A stretch of DNA of 64,000 nucleotides from Puteibacter caeruleilacunae. GTDB lineage: Bacteria > Bacteroidota > Bacteroidia > Bacteroidales > Prolixibacteraceae. The first letter of the stretch is position 1. Every line of letters begins with the position of its first letter. The notes below the pieces were generated by a model. The model saw only the letters and a program-made list of their open reading frames with translations. It did not search any database and had not been told where the DNA came from. Shown here piece after piece: positions 27,250 through 36,631 of the stretch. The position numbers and the translations under genes were made by a program. Location of the stretch: positions 294,388-358,387 of the forward strand of contig SJCO01000006.1 in NCBI GenBank assembly GCA_005217565.1, read 5' to 3'.

Positions 27250-28166
27250 TGTCGGTCGATATGTGCTTGCTGTATACTTGCATTCAATTCAAATCCAATA
27301 AGCAGGATAATTGCATTAAAATACAACCACACCAGTACTACCAAAATGGCACCAATAGAACCGTACAGTTTATTGTATTGACCAAAATTATTGATGTATA
27401 ATGAGAAACCTATAGATGTGATAATCGTGAGAATGCTAGCTAAAGAAGAACCTGCCGATATGAATCTCCATTTTGATTTTTTTGCCGGAGCAAAGTAGTA
27501 AAGGAATGAAATACCAAAGAAAATCATTGCCAGTATTATTAACCATTTTGATATCAGTAGGAGATAATAGGTAATATTAATCTCAAGAAGCTCTTTTTCT
27601 ACTAAATAGTTTAATACCCACTCTCCAATAGTCATCAAGGATATACTTACAGTAACAAGAACTGAAAGTATTAGAACCAATACCAATGATACTCCGCGCT
27701 GGGCTAGCCAGTTGCGACTGTGAAATGAATGCACTGTAGCATCAAAAGCACTCATTAATGATGCAATTCCATTGGTTGAAAATATTAGGGCCATAAAGAA
27801 ACCTAATGATAACAATTCTACGCGAGGCTTGGCAAAAATATCATCAACAGTACCTTTGATAATATCAAAAGCACTGGTTGGCATCATATTGTGTAACAAA
27901 CCCAGGAGTTCTTCCTGGAAGTTGTCAATTGGGATGTGGGGAATTAATGTTAAAGCAAAGATAATTGCAGGGAACAATGCAAGAAAAAAACTAAAAGCAA
28001 TTGCAGAGGCACGTGTTGTTATGGCTCCATCTACAATTGATTTCCAGAAAAACAATGCTACATCGTAAACAGGGACTCCATCAAATCCTGGTAATGAGAT
28101 TTTACGGGCCCTAATGGCTAAGCGTAATCCCTTTCTACGTAATTTTTCAGTGATTATTTTCTTCAT
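27240..28166 (-). CDS. YihY/BrkB family inner-membrane protein
   Basis: A 308-residue membrane protein with six hydrophobic segments. Conserved family words: ITTRASAIAFSFFLALFPAIIFAL (first segment, with the Arg-Ala-xx-Ala-Phe pattern), then FSTNGIASLMSAFD, FLYYFAPAKKSKWRF and AILVVLVWLYFNAIILLIGFELN. The family was once called ribonuclease BN, but that activity belongs elsewhere. Some members are proposed transporters or envelope factors, and the function here is unknown. Its start is 8 nt after the DUF4783 gene, so the two are co-transcribed. Confidence 0.88.
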   Translation of the reverse strand: MKKIITEKLRRKGLRLAIRARKISLPGFDGVPVYDVALFFWKSIVDGAITTRASAIAFSFFLALFPAIIFALTLIPHIPIDNFQEELLGLLHNMMPTSAFDIIKGTVDDIFAKPRVELLSLGFFMALIFSTNGIASLMSAFDATVHSFHSRNWLAQRGVSLVLVLILSVLVTVSISLMTIGEWVLNYLVEKELLEINITYYLLLISKWLIILAMIFFGISFLYYFAPAKKSKWRFISAGSSLASILTIITSIGFSLYINNFGQYNKLYGSIGAILVVLVWLYFNAIILLIGFELNASIQQAHIDRQEQ

Positions 28167-28174
28167 TTATACAA

Positions 28175-28582
28175 TTAAGATCCTTGTTTTTCAATACGTA
28201 ACTGATGAATGTAGGATTTTCCTCCCATCTTTTTCAACAGTGCATACACCCTAAAGGTTTTTCCTCCAGCAGTAAGATTTCCAATAATATACATTGATGA
28301 CTCTTTGCCACCCTTGTGGATCATTTTGAATCCCGAAGGTTTGTTGCTAGAGAAAAAATTTCGAATAATCTGCTCTGCTTGTGATTTACTGTAAATATTT
28401 TCATTGTCGAGTACAACAAGTTCAACATTAGTGTTAAAGTATTTTGCTAATGTCTTTGAATTCCCTGTCTTGAGACTCAACGGAATTTCATCAGGCACTT
28501 GTGCTACTGATGATAATGAAGTGAAGATTAATCCAATTATCATTGGAATCATCATGCGGTATATACTCTTTCCTGGTTTCAT
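28175..28582 (-). CDS. DUF4783 domain-containing exported protein
   Basis: A 135-residue protein from the ATG at 28582 (MKPGKSIYRMMIPMIIGLIF). An in-frame TTG upstream would add ten residues and spoil the signal peptide. The signal sequence ends near SSVAQ (about residue 28). The mature part matches the NTF2-like DUF4783 family of Bacteroidota: KTLAKYFNTNVELVVLD, SKSQAEQIIRNFF and the C-terminal KMGGKSYIHQLRIEKQ. The function is unknown. It heads an operon with the BrkB-like gene. Confidence 0.8.
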   Translation of the reverse strand: MKPGKSIYRMMIPMIIGLIFTSLSSVAQVPDEIPLSLKTGNSKTLAKYFNTNVELVVLDNENIYSKSQAEQIIRNFFSSNKPSGFKMIHKGGKESSMYIIGNLTAGGKTFRVYALLKKMGGKSYIHQLRIEKQGS

Positions 28583-28808
28583 GTCGTTTGTTTTTGTACT
28601 ACGATACTCCAAAAATATGTTAGTTTTTTGGTTATGTCAGTAATTACATCTCTTTATTTATTCGTAACTCTAATTTGGTCTGTTTTTTGTTAACAATAAT
28701 TGAGCTTTTTAAGTTAGATATCAAAAATCAAGCCCAAGTATTCAAAGATTGCATAGATTTCATGTAAATTTATAAAAAAAGAGTCATTCACCTTGTGAAA
28801 AATTAATA

Positions 28809-29282
28809 ATGAAGGTAATTTTAATAGTCGTAGGTAAAACGGATCAAAAGTATCTGGAGGAAGGAATTGGGAAGTATGTGAAACGTATACCTCACTATAT
28901 CCCTTTTGAAATGAGGATAATACCTGATATAAAGAATACAAAGAATCTTAGTGTAAATGAGCAGAAAGATAGGGAAGGCAAGACTATTTTAAATGGAATA
29001 AATAATTCAGATCACTTGATTCTGCTAGATGAAAAGGGTAAAGATTTTAAATCAACCGAATTTGCTGCTTTTATGCAGAAGAAAATGAATGCTGGATTAA
29101 AAAATCTTGTGTTCTTAATTGGTGGACCTTATGGGTTCTCGCCAGATGTTTATGCGAGGGCAAATGGAAAGATATCTTTATCGAAGATGACTTTCTCTCA
29201 TCAATTGGTGCGTATACTTTTTGTAGAACAACTTTATCGGGCTATGACCATTATTAAAGGGGAGCCATATCATCATGAATAA
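28809..29282 (+). CDS. rlmH: 23S rRNA (pseudouridine(1915)-N(3))-methyltransferase RlmH
   Basis: SPOUT-class methyltransferase that methylates pseudouridine 1915 in helix 69 of 23S rRNA on assembled 70S ribosomes, using SAM. It has 157 residues, the usual size. Signatures: the N-terminus MKVILIVVGKT, LLDEKGKDFKSTEFA, the SAM knot FLIGGPYGFSPDVY and the C-terminal SKMTFSHQLVRILFVEQLYRA ending YHHE. A large histidine kinase gene begins 6 nt after its stop and is probably co-transcribed. Confidence 0.97.
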   Translation: MKVILIVVGKTDQKYLEEGIGKYVKRIPHYIPFEMRIIPDIKNTKNLSVNEQKDREGKTILNGINNSDHLILLDEKGKDFKSTEFAAFMQKKMNAGLKNLVFLIGGPYGFSPDVYARANGKISLSKMTFSHQLVRILFVEQLYRAMTIIKGEPYHHE

Positions 29283-29288
29283 TTAATT

Positions 29289-32200
29289 ATGAATAAATCA
29301 CTCTTTCAGAAATATCGATTTTTGTTGATTGCCATTGTATGTCTGGTTGCCGGATTTATAATGGAATCGAGAACATTTAGCAATTTAACGTTCCGCTCAA
29401 ATATAAAATCGTTTAACACGGTTTTCTTCGAAAAAGAGGTAGAACTTCAGCAGCGCATGGACGATATTGCTGAAAAACTTAAAGCAGGAAAGAGTGATAA
29501 TTACTTTGAATTACTTGAAGCCCATAATGATATTTTAGGTAAGAGAGGGCTTGGAATTCTTGTCTACAATAGGGATACATTAAAATATTGGTCGGATAAC
29601 GAAATAAGTTTTCTTCGTCATCGCAGGGGGATGCTTCGACGGAAAGGATTGGTGCAGCTTCCAAATGGATTTTACTGGAAACAGTATATGGTGCAGGATG
29701 ATTATCGTATTGTTGGTTACGTGCAATTAAAACAACAATTCTCGTATCAGAATAAATACTTAAAGAATCGTTTCCGTCATGAGTATCATCTGCCCAACAA
29801 TTTTAATCTCTTGCGGGCACCTCAAACAGGAGCTTTTGACATCGAGAATAAAAATGGAGATTATATGTTCTCCCTGGAACCACCGGATGGAGAACCTTCG
29901 GTGGTGCATTACGTTTATTTTCCAGCATTCTTGTTTATTATTGCCTTATTGTTGATCGTATTGGGAGTGAAGAAGCTTGTGTGTGATCGTAAGGGGAAGA
30001 CTTTCTTTCTTGATATGTTTGTTGTATTTGTTATTTACGCAATCATTTATTTGATCATCACGCTATTAAGGATTCCTGATTGTTTCTATCGGCATGAACT
30101 ATTCGGTCCTCAGATGTTTGCATATTCTCCTTTGTTGCCATCTTTGGGGAACTATCTAATTCTTAGTATTCTAATCGTTGAATGGATTCATTTGTTGTTT
30201 GTTAGAGCTAACCAGACCGAGTTTAGTGAGAGAACACGACTTTCGTTGCGTCGCATTATGATGATTGTGAATCCTTTGTACCTGATTGCAGCGTGTTGGG
30301 TGATTCAAATACTATTTGAGAATTCAAGTGTCTCTTTTGAATTCTATAAGATTATCGACTTGACGGTTTATAGTTTTATGGGAATTCTGTCGGTATTGTT
30401 TTTACTCGCTGGATTTTTCTTCCTGGCGATGATATATGCCAACGTATTGGCTAAACAGATACACAAAAGAAGCTTCCTTATTGAAGTAGGTATTGGTGGT
30501 GCTATCGTGGTTGGCTTATGTTTGGCTTTAAAACTGGAATATTCTCTAGGTTGGACAGGGCTATATTTATTGTTGCATTGGTTGATTCGAAATACAAAAA
30601 AGGATTGGTTTAAGCATTATCGACTGTCGTATTTGGTTATTTTGACCTTGATCTTTTCAATTCCATCTCTTGTGTTTATGCAGGAGAACCTGGAAAAAAG
30701 AGAACGTGAAATACAGAAGTTGCTGGCTACCAACCTTGCTTCAGAGCGCGATCCTGCGGCTGATTTGTTCCTTCAGGAAATTGATGTAAAGTTGAAGCAG
30801 GATACTGTAATTTCAGAATTACTGGAATCGAAACAGAATCTAGTAGATGGTTACCTGCTGAATAATTACTTTGATGGCTACTGGCGAAAATATGAACTAC
30901 AGTTGACGATCTGTACCGGTGAAGATTCTGTTGAAGTACAACCTGATAATGAAATGCATCCGTGTTATCCATTCTTTGAAGAGTTGATTAGAGGAAAAGG
31001 TCTTCAGATTCCTTTAACTAACTTCTATTTCATGGATCAGCTTAACGGTAGAATCTCGTACCTCGGTCGCTATTCTTTTGTTAGTGAAATGAATCCGGAA
31101 GGAGTATCGTTGTTTATTCAATTAAGTTCTAGAACGATGCCGGAAGGTATTGGATTTCCTGAGTTGCTCCTGGATGATAAAGTGCATCATGCTGCAATTG
31201 CCGACAAATATTCATATGCGAAATACTATGATGGCAGTTTGGTTGATCGAAAAGGGAAGTATGTATATAGCTATTCCAACAAATTCCTGGAGGAGAAACT
31301 TAAAGAGGGTAGTCATTTCGTTCATAATGGTTATGAGCATTATGTGTATCAGTTTGGAGAGGGGAATCAGATTATTGTAAGTAAGATCCATCTTAGAATA
31401 TCCGAATACCTGATTGCATTCCCATACATCTTTGTGATCTATTTCATTTTTGTGGTGATGCTTTCTTACCTTAATAAGAATGCCTGGCGACAAAGATATA
31501 AGCAGGCTGATTTGAAAGCACGAATTCAGACTGCGATTATTTCTATTGTGTTTATTTCCTTGCTCGTTGTGGGGGGAGGTTCAATTTATTATAACCTTGA
31601 GGCTTTTAAAATCAGACATGAAAATGAACTGAGTGAACGTATTCAATCGGTATTGAGAGAGTTGGAAACGCAACTTAGTATTGAGGATGAGTTGGGTGTT
31701 GAGTACCGTACATTTCTGAATTTTGAATTGTCACGTTTGTCTGAAGTGTTCTGGACTGATATCAATTTGTATGATATGAATGGAACCTTACTGGCAACCT
31801 CTCGTCCGGAGATATTTCAGAAAGGACTAACTACCCGAAAGATGAACGCTCGTGCATTCCAGGAGTTGGCGTATAATAGGAAGATGAAGTTTATTCATCC
31901 TGAACAGATTGGTGATTTGTCTTATCTTTCGGCCTATGTGCCATTGGTGAATGATCAGGATAAGTATCTTGGATATATCAACTTACCTTATTTTATCCGT
32001 CAGGACACCTTAAAGCAGGAAGTGTCGACCTTTATTGTGGCCTATTTTAATATCTATGTCTTCCTGATTTTGGCAAGTATCCTTGTGGCAGTGTTTATTG
32101 CCAATCAGATTACGAGACCATTGGGATTGCTTAGGGATAAATTAAAATCAATACAGCTGGATAAGAAGAATGAGCCAATTCCATATGTTGGAGACGATGA

Positions 32201-32963
32201 GATTGGTAGTCTGGTGAGAGAATACAATAAAAAAGTAGAAGAGCTGGCCGAGAGTGCATCCTTACTGGCAAAGTCGGAGCGTGAATCGGCCTGGCGTGAA
32301 ATGGCTAAGCAGGTGGCTCATGAGATTAAAAATCCACTGACACCAATGAAGCTGAATATTCAGTTGCTGCAAAGGGCAAAAGAGGATAATCATCCAAATT
32401 ATGATAGAAATTTCGATAGGGTGACTAAATTGCTGATCGAACAGATTGATAATCTATCGGCGATTGCAACAGCGTTTTCAAATTTTGCTAAAATTCCTAA
32501 ATCGAACCTTGCAGATGTGAAGTTAATAGGTTTGCTAAAGGACACAGTTGCGCTCTTCGCGGGTAGTCGTAATTTTTCAATAGAGTTGCACGCAAAGGGA
32601 TTAGATCATTTGGAAATCGTTGCTGATCAGGAACAGTTGTCGAGAGTATTTATCAACATTGTTAAGAATGCAATTCAATCTATTCCTTTTGAGGAGGAAG
32701 GACATCTGGATGTTACAGTAATACAAAAAGGTGATATCGTGAGGTTGTCCTTCTCTGATAATGGAGCAGGTATTCCCCCGGAGGTAAAGGATAAATTGTT
32801 TGTTCCAAACTTTACAACCAAATCGAGTGGTATGGGATTGGGATTAGCGATTTCTAAAAATATCATTGAAAGTTTGAATGGTACCATTGGCTGCAGAAAT
32901 AAGGATGAAGGAGGTGCCGAATTCATTATTGAATTACCAATTACCCAACAGTCAAAGAAATAG
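29289..32963 (+). CDS. Large multi-pass sensor histidine kinase (NtrY-like core)
   Basis: A 1224-residue membrane kinase. Order from hydropathy: one N-terminal membrane helix (10-26), an extracytoplasmic stretch to about 205, a block of about eight helices (about 207-460), a second extracytoplasmic region, two helices around 705-760, a Cache-like domain and a last helix (about 905-930). A HAMP domain follows (ITRPLGLLRDKL), then HisKA with the phospho-His in MAKQVAHEIKNPLTPMKLN and an ATPase domain (NIVKNAIQSI, DNGAGIP, GMGLGLAISKNI). The HEIKNPLTP wording is of NtrY type. No response regulator is adjacent. Coupling to rlmH is by position only. Ligand unknown. Confidence 0.92.
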   Translation: MNKSLFQKYRFLLIAIVCLVAGFIMESRTFSNLTFRSNIKSFNTVFFEKEVELQQRMDDIAEKLKAGKSDNYFELLEAHNDILGKRGLGILVYNRDTLKYWSDNEISFLRHRRGMLRRKGLVQLPNGFYWKQYMVQDDYRIVGYVQLKQQFSYQNKYLKNRFRHEYHLPNNFNLLRAPQTGAFDIENKNGDYMFSLEPPDGEPSVVHYVYFPAFLFIIALLLIVLGVKKLVCDRKGKTFFLDMFVVFVIYAIIYLIITLLRIPDCFYRHELFGPQMFAYSPLLPSLGNYLILSILIVEWIHLLFVRANQTEFSERTRLSLRRIMMIVNPLYLIAACWVIQILFENSSVSFEFYKIIDLTVYSFMGILSVLFLLAGFFFLAMIYANVLAKQIHKRSFLIEVGIGGAIVVGLCLALKLEYSLGWTGLYLLLHWLIRNTKKDWFKHYRLSYLVILTLIFSIPSLVFMQENLEKREREIQKLLATNLASERDPAADLFLQEIDVKLKQDTVISELLESKQNLVDGYLLNNYFDGYWRKYELQLTICTGEDSVEVQPDNEMHPCYPFFEELIRGKGLQIPLTNFYFMDQLNGRISYLGRYSFVSEMNPEGVSLFIQLSSRTMPEGIGFPELLLDDKVHHAAIADKYSYAKYYDGSLVDRKGKYVYSYSNKFLEEKLKEGSHFVHNGYEHYVYQFGEGNQIIVSKIHLRISEYLIAFPYIFVIYFIFVVMLSYLNKNAWRQRYKQADLKARIQTAIISIVFISLLVVGGGSIYYNLEAFKIRHENELSERIQSVLRELETQLSIEDELGVEYRTFLNFELSRLSEVFWTDINLYDMNGTLLATSRPEIFQKGLTTRKMNARAFQELAYNRKMKFIHPEQIGDLSYLSAYVPLVNDQDKYLGYINLPYFIRQDTLKQEVSTFIVAYFNIYVFLILASILVAVFIANQITRPLGLLRDKLKSIQLDKKNEPIPYVGDDEIGSLVREYNKKVEELAESASLLAKSERESAWREMAKQVAHEIKNPLTPMKLNIQLLQRAKEDNHPNYDRNFDRVTKLLIEQIDNLSAIATAFSNFAKIPKSNLADVKLIGLLKDTVALFAGSRNFSIELHAKGLDHLEIVADQEQLSRVFINIVKNAIQSIPFEEEGHLDVTVIQKGDIVRLSFSDNGAGIPPEVKDKLFVPNFTTKSSGMGLGLAISKNIIESLNGTIGCRNKDEGGAEFIIELPITQQSKK

Positions 32964-33019
32964 TTGATTGTCAGGTATTGGAAACCAAGTACGCAGAAAA
33001 AAATTAAATCTTTTAACAA

Positions 33020-33796
33020 ATGAGGTTAGTTGTTTTGGCCGATAATGTGGCCGGTCGCAGATGCATAGCCGAGCATGGCTTGTCGTTTTATATTGAAGCA
33101 GATAAGAAGATATTATTGGATACAGGTTCGTCAGATCTTTTCATGCAAAATGCTCAGCGATTGAATATTGATGTGGAAAATGTTGATGCTGTAGTGTTAA
33201 GTCATGGTCATGATGATCATACAGGAGGATTAACGTATTTGAATGGTCTTGATGTAGTGGCTCATTCAGAGGTGTTTATGAAAAGATATAGGAAAAGAAA
33301 TAAGACTCCCCTGCATTTGCCAATGTCGAAGGAGGAATGTTCAAGCCGATTTAATTTAACGTTGTCGGATAAGCCTTTGTGGTTATCCGAAGAGATTGTT
33401 TTTTTAGGAGAGATACCTCGGTTGAATGATTTTGAAGCGAAAGAGACAGCGTTTCTTGATAAGGAAGGGAACGATGATTTTGTAATTGATGATTCTGGAA
33501 TTGCTGTTAAAACCAAGAAAGGATTAGTGGTTGTTTCGGGATGTGCTCATGCAGGTATATGTAACATGACTGAGTATGCGAAAGAAGTGACCGGGATGGA
33601 TGATGTTTATGCTGTTGTCGGAGGATTTCATTTAATGGGTAATGATGAACTTACATCGAAAACGGTTGACTACTTCAAGCAAATAGGTGTCGAAAAGGTT
33701 ATCCCAGGGCATTGTACCTCATTCATCGCGCAGCAGGAAATTTATCAGTCCTTCCCATTTCAACAGGTTAAGACTGGTAATACCATCGTTTTTTAA
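33020..33796 (+). CDS. Metallo-beta-lactamase-fold hydrolase
   Basis: A 258-residue protein. The metal motif HGHDDHTGGL (about 61-70) is the HxHxDH signature, with further ligands in SGCAHAGICN (His about 176), GGFHLMG and the C-terminal PGHCTS. The N-terminus VVLADNVAGRRCIAEHGLSFYI and the overall layout match the group near the 7,8-dihydropterin/beta-RFAP-synthase-like MBL proteins found in many anaerobes. The substrate is unknown. It lies 56 bp after the kinase gene on the same strand and could be part of that transcript. Confidence 0.85.
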   Translation: MRLVVLADNVAGRRCIAEHGLSFYIEADKKILLDTGSSDLFMQNAQRLNIDVENVDAVVLSHGHDDHTGGLTYLNGLDVVAHSEVFMKRYRKRNKTPLHLPMSKEECSSRFNLTLSDKPLWLSEEIVFLGEIPRLNDFEAKETAFLDKEGNDDFVIDDSGIAVKTKKGLVVVSGCAHAGICNMTEYAKEVTGMDDVYAVVGGFHLMGNDELTSKTVDYFKQIGVEKVIPGHCTSFIAQQEIYQSFPFQQVKTGNTIVF

Positions 33797-33885
33797 GAAT
33801 TTGAATAATTCCATACGAATTCCTGATGATAACGTACGAATATCAATTGGGCGAAATTTTCAAAATTATTATCTGTAGTTTTGAA

Positions 33886-33930
33886 ATTGTAATCAGGACG
33901 GTAAATGTGTTTCATCGAATTGATTACAAT
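33886..33930. terminator. Possible terminator or dyad after the MBL gene
   Basis: ATTGTAATCA (33886-33895) and TGATTACAAT (33921-33930) are perfect inverted repeats with a 25-nt spacer, followed by CTTTTT. The stem is AT-rich and the loop long, so it is a weak terminator or a protein-binding dyad. Nothing else is seen in 33797-34040. Confidence 0.35.
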
Positions 33931-34040
33931 CTTTTTCCCCAAGATTAAGAATGAAAGACCCTGGTAAACTACCTAAATTCAGATCCCTAAAGACAACCCA
34001 ATAATTGAAAAAAGGTGGTTTACCATTAGTGTGAAATTGA

Positions 34041-34553
34041 ATGACAAGTTTAAAAGAAATATTGCTCCTCATTGTGTTAGCTTCTTTGATGGCCCTTACA
34101 GGCTGTCATCAGGAGGCGAAGCACGATATTTATGATGTTAGGATTCCTAAAAACCTTGCCCAAGATGTTTCGGTTTGTGAGTATTGTCATAATTCTTGTG
34201 AAATTATCGACGAACTCACACTCTCGATACAACATTTACAGAAAAGGTTGGAAGCTTATTGTATACATCAGGAGGGAGATGATTTATCCCCGATGGATAA
34301 ATTAAAACTCTTAAACTTACATCGTAATTATAGTGCCAGGTTCAATGACCTGTTTGAAAGACATGCCGAACAGGTACACCGTTCTGTTATTATCAAAGAT
34401 GACTTAGCGATGGATAAGATTTCTGATTTTTTGAATCTAAAGAAGCAGATTAATGAACATTGGTTTCTACTGGAGAAAAAACAGAAAGCTTTACTTAGTA
34501 AATTGAATATTCTTTTGACTCCTGAAGAATCTCCTATTTCAGATAAATTATAA
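34041..34553 (+). CDS. Lipoprotein of unknown function with a cysteine cluster
   Basis: A 170-residue protein with a lipoprotein signal (hydrophobic ILLLIVLASLMAL, then lipobox LTGC at about 19-22). Just after the anchor it has CEYCHNSC (about 47-54), a compact cysteine/histidine group that could bind metal or heme, or form disulfides; CEYCH fits the CxxCH heme pattern. The rest is predicted helical. No family is recognised. It precedes the TPR kinase by 116 bp on the same strand and might act with it. Confidence 0.65.
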   Translation: MTSLKEILLLIVLASLMALTGCHQEAKHDIYDVRIPKNLAQDVSVCEYCHNSCEIIDELTLSIQHLQKRLEAYCIHQEGDDLSPMDKLKLLNLHRNYSARFNDLFERHAEQVHRSVIIKDDLAMDKISDFLNLKKQINEHWFLLEKKQKALLSKLNILLTPEESPISDKL

Positions 34554-34669
34554 TTTCTGTAAAAATAACTTGTTAAATTTGCTACCTTTAGATGCCCTTC
34601 ATCATTCCATAATGTTTGGGTTACTCAAAAAATGTATGTGATTAGCTGATTTTTTAAGGTTGCAATTGA

Positions 34670-36631
34670 ATGGAAAGCATTCTGAAAAGACTAAAGACTG
34701 GATTTGTTAAATTAATAACTGTGTGGATTGCAGTTGTTAGCCTTTGTAGTAATGTTGCCGGACAAGATGAAAGTGCTGTTAAGTATGAAGCATTTTATCA
34801 AAAGGAAGCTGACTTTATCCATGAGCACATGGAGAATTTTAAATACGAGAATTTCCTTAAAAAACACCGTACTGATACTACTTTGATTTACTCTCTCTTG
34901 CAAAAAGGAATTAGGGTGAATGATGGAACAACAATTATTCGATGTAACAATCTGCTGGGTGTTATTATGCGCGATAAATCTCGCTACAAACAGGCTATCG
35001 ATTATCATAAAACGGCACTGGAGTATGCGGCTTTGTCGAAAGATACTTTGGAGAAGATTGTCAGTTTAAATAATCTTGGGGTTGTTTATCGTAGACTAGA
35101 TAAACTTGAAAGTGCCACGGAATATCATATGCAGGCTTTGAATCTTTCTGAAAAGGTGAGTCTGAATAACGATATTGTGAAGCAAAGCGTTGGTGTTGCT
35201 TTAAATAGTATCGGAAATATTAATTTGGCTCAGGATGATTACCTGAAAGCAATTGACTTTTTTAATTTGGCCTTGGAGCACGGTAGTAAGAACGACAATA
35301 AGCTTGGATTAGCAATCAATTTGAATAATATTGGTGTTGCTTATGAAAAGATGAACAAGCTGGATACTGCCTTAACCTATTACAACCAATCGCTTAACTA
35401 TAATCTTGAAGTAGAGTCTATATTAGGTGAAGCAATTTGCTACAATTGCATGGGGAGTGTCTACCTTAAAAAGGGAGAGAATGACAAAGCAATTGAATAT
35501 TTTAATAAAACCAGGGATTTAAGCGAGGAGGTTGGTGATAGGTATTATGTTACAGAGAGTTATGTGAATCTTGGTAAGGCTTATTTGAAGATTGGTCAGC
35601 CCAAGGTCGCAAGAGGGTATTTGGAAAAAGCTTTGGTGCTGGCAAGGGAAATTGGTGCCAGGGTTAAGGTTGAAGCTTCGCTAAGATTATTGTCTGAGGT
35701 TTATGGACAGCTTTATCAATATAAAAAAGCATTGAAGTATTATAAGGATGCGTCCTTATTCCACGATAGTATAATGAACGCTCGAAATCGTCAGCATATA
35801 AATGATTTGATGTCGAAGTATGAGGCCGAGCGAAAGGAGTTGCAAATCGACCAGTTAAATCAGGAGAAGATTATTCAGAATGAAGAGTTTCGTCAGAAGA
35901 AAATGTTTTTTTATGGTTTCCTGGGATTGTTAGGGGCGGCTATTATTATCATTATAATGACTGGTTATCAGCGGAAATTGAAGGATTTACATCGACAGAT
36001 TCAGTTGGAGCAGCGATTGCTTAGATCACAAATGAATCCTCATTTTATTTTCAACTGTTTGATTACTATTCAGAATTTCATGATAAAAGAGGAGAGTGAA
36101 AATGCTACTTTCTTCCTTGGCGAATTTTCTTCGCTTACACGATCGGTTCTGGAATATTCAAGACAAGAATTTATTTCATTGACTGAAGAGGTGAAGATGC
36201 TTGAGCATTACCTGAAGTTGCAGCAAATGAGGTTCGATTTTGATTACCATATTTCTGTTGATGAGGAGGTAAATGCAGAAGGACTTCAAATGCCTCCGAT
36301 GTTAATTCAGCCATTTATTGAAAATGCAATTAATCATGGTATTCGTAATATAGACTATAAAGGAAATGTTGAGGTTGATATTAAAAAAATGAAGTCTAGT
36401 TTGCTGATTAATGTTTGCGATAATGGCATTGGTATTGAGCGTGGTAAGGAGCTTAGCAACTCTGCCCATACGTCTCATGCGATGAATATTTTTAATGAAC
36501 GAATACAGAACTATCGTAAAATATACAAAAACAATATTAACTTTGAGGTTAAAGACCTGAAGAGGATAGATGCAGAAAGAACAGGTACTTTAATCACTTT
36601 TAATGTTCCACTTAACTGGGAAAGGAAATGA
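34670..36631 (+). CDS. TPR-containing LytS-type sensor histidine kinase
   Basis: A 653-residue protein. A signal peptide (to about residue 31, NVAGQ) exports the N-terminal sensor, which holds about seven tetratricopeptide repeats (about 60-380), for example AIDYHKTALEYAALSKD and AIDFFNLALEHG. A coiled stretch and one membrane helix follow (about 415-437, FYGFLGLLGAAIIIIIMTG). The cytoplasmic His_kinase domain has RSQMNPHFIFNCL, with the phospho-acceptor His, and an ATPase part with MLIQPFIENAINHGI and DNGIGIE. Its last 4 nt overlap the LytTR regulator gene, so the two form a two-component system, probably reading a periplasmic protein contact. Confidence 0.93.
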   Translation: MESILKRLKTGFVKLITVWIAVVSLCSNVAGQDESAVKYEAFYQKEADFIHEHMENFKYENFLKKHRTDTTLIYSLLQKGIRVNDGTTIIRCNNLLGVIMRDKSRYKQAIDYHKTALEYAALSKDTLEKIVSLNNLGVVYRRLDKLESATEYHMQALNLSEKVSLNNDIVKQSVGVALNSIGNINLAQDDYLKAIDFFNLALEHGSKNDNKLGLAINLNNIGVAYEKMNKLDTALTYYNQSLNYNLEVESILGEAICYNCMGSVYLKKGENDKAIEYFNKTRDLSEEVGDRYYVTESYVNLGKAYLKIGQPKVARGYLEKALVLAREIGARVKVEASLRLLSEVYGQLYQYKKALKYYKDASLFHDSIMNARNRQHINDLMSKYEAERKELQIDQLNQEKIIQNEEFRQKKMFFYGFLGLLGAAIIIIIMTGYQRKLKDLHRQIQLEQRLLRSQMNPHFIFNCLITIQNFMIKEESENATFFLGEFSSLTRSVLEYSRQEFISLTEEVKMLEHYLKLQQMRFDFDYHISVDEEVNAEGLQMPPMLIQPFIENAINHGIRNIDYKGNVEVDIKKMKSSLLINVCDNGIGIERGKELSNSAHTSHAMNIFNERIQNYRKIYKNNINFEVKDLKRIDAERTGTLITFNVPLNWERK

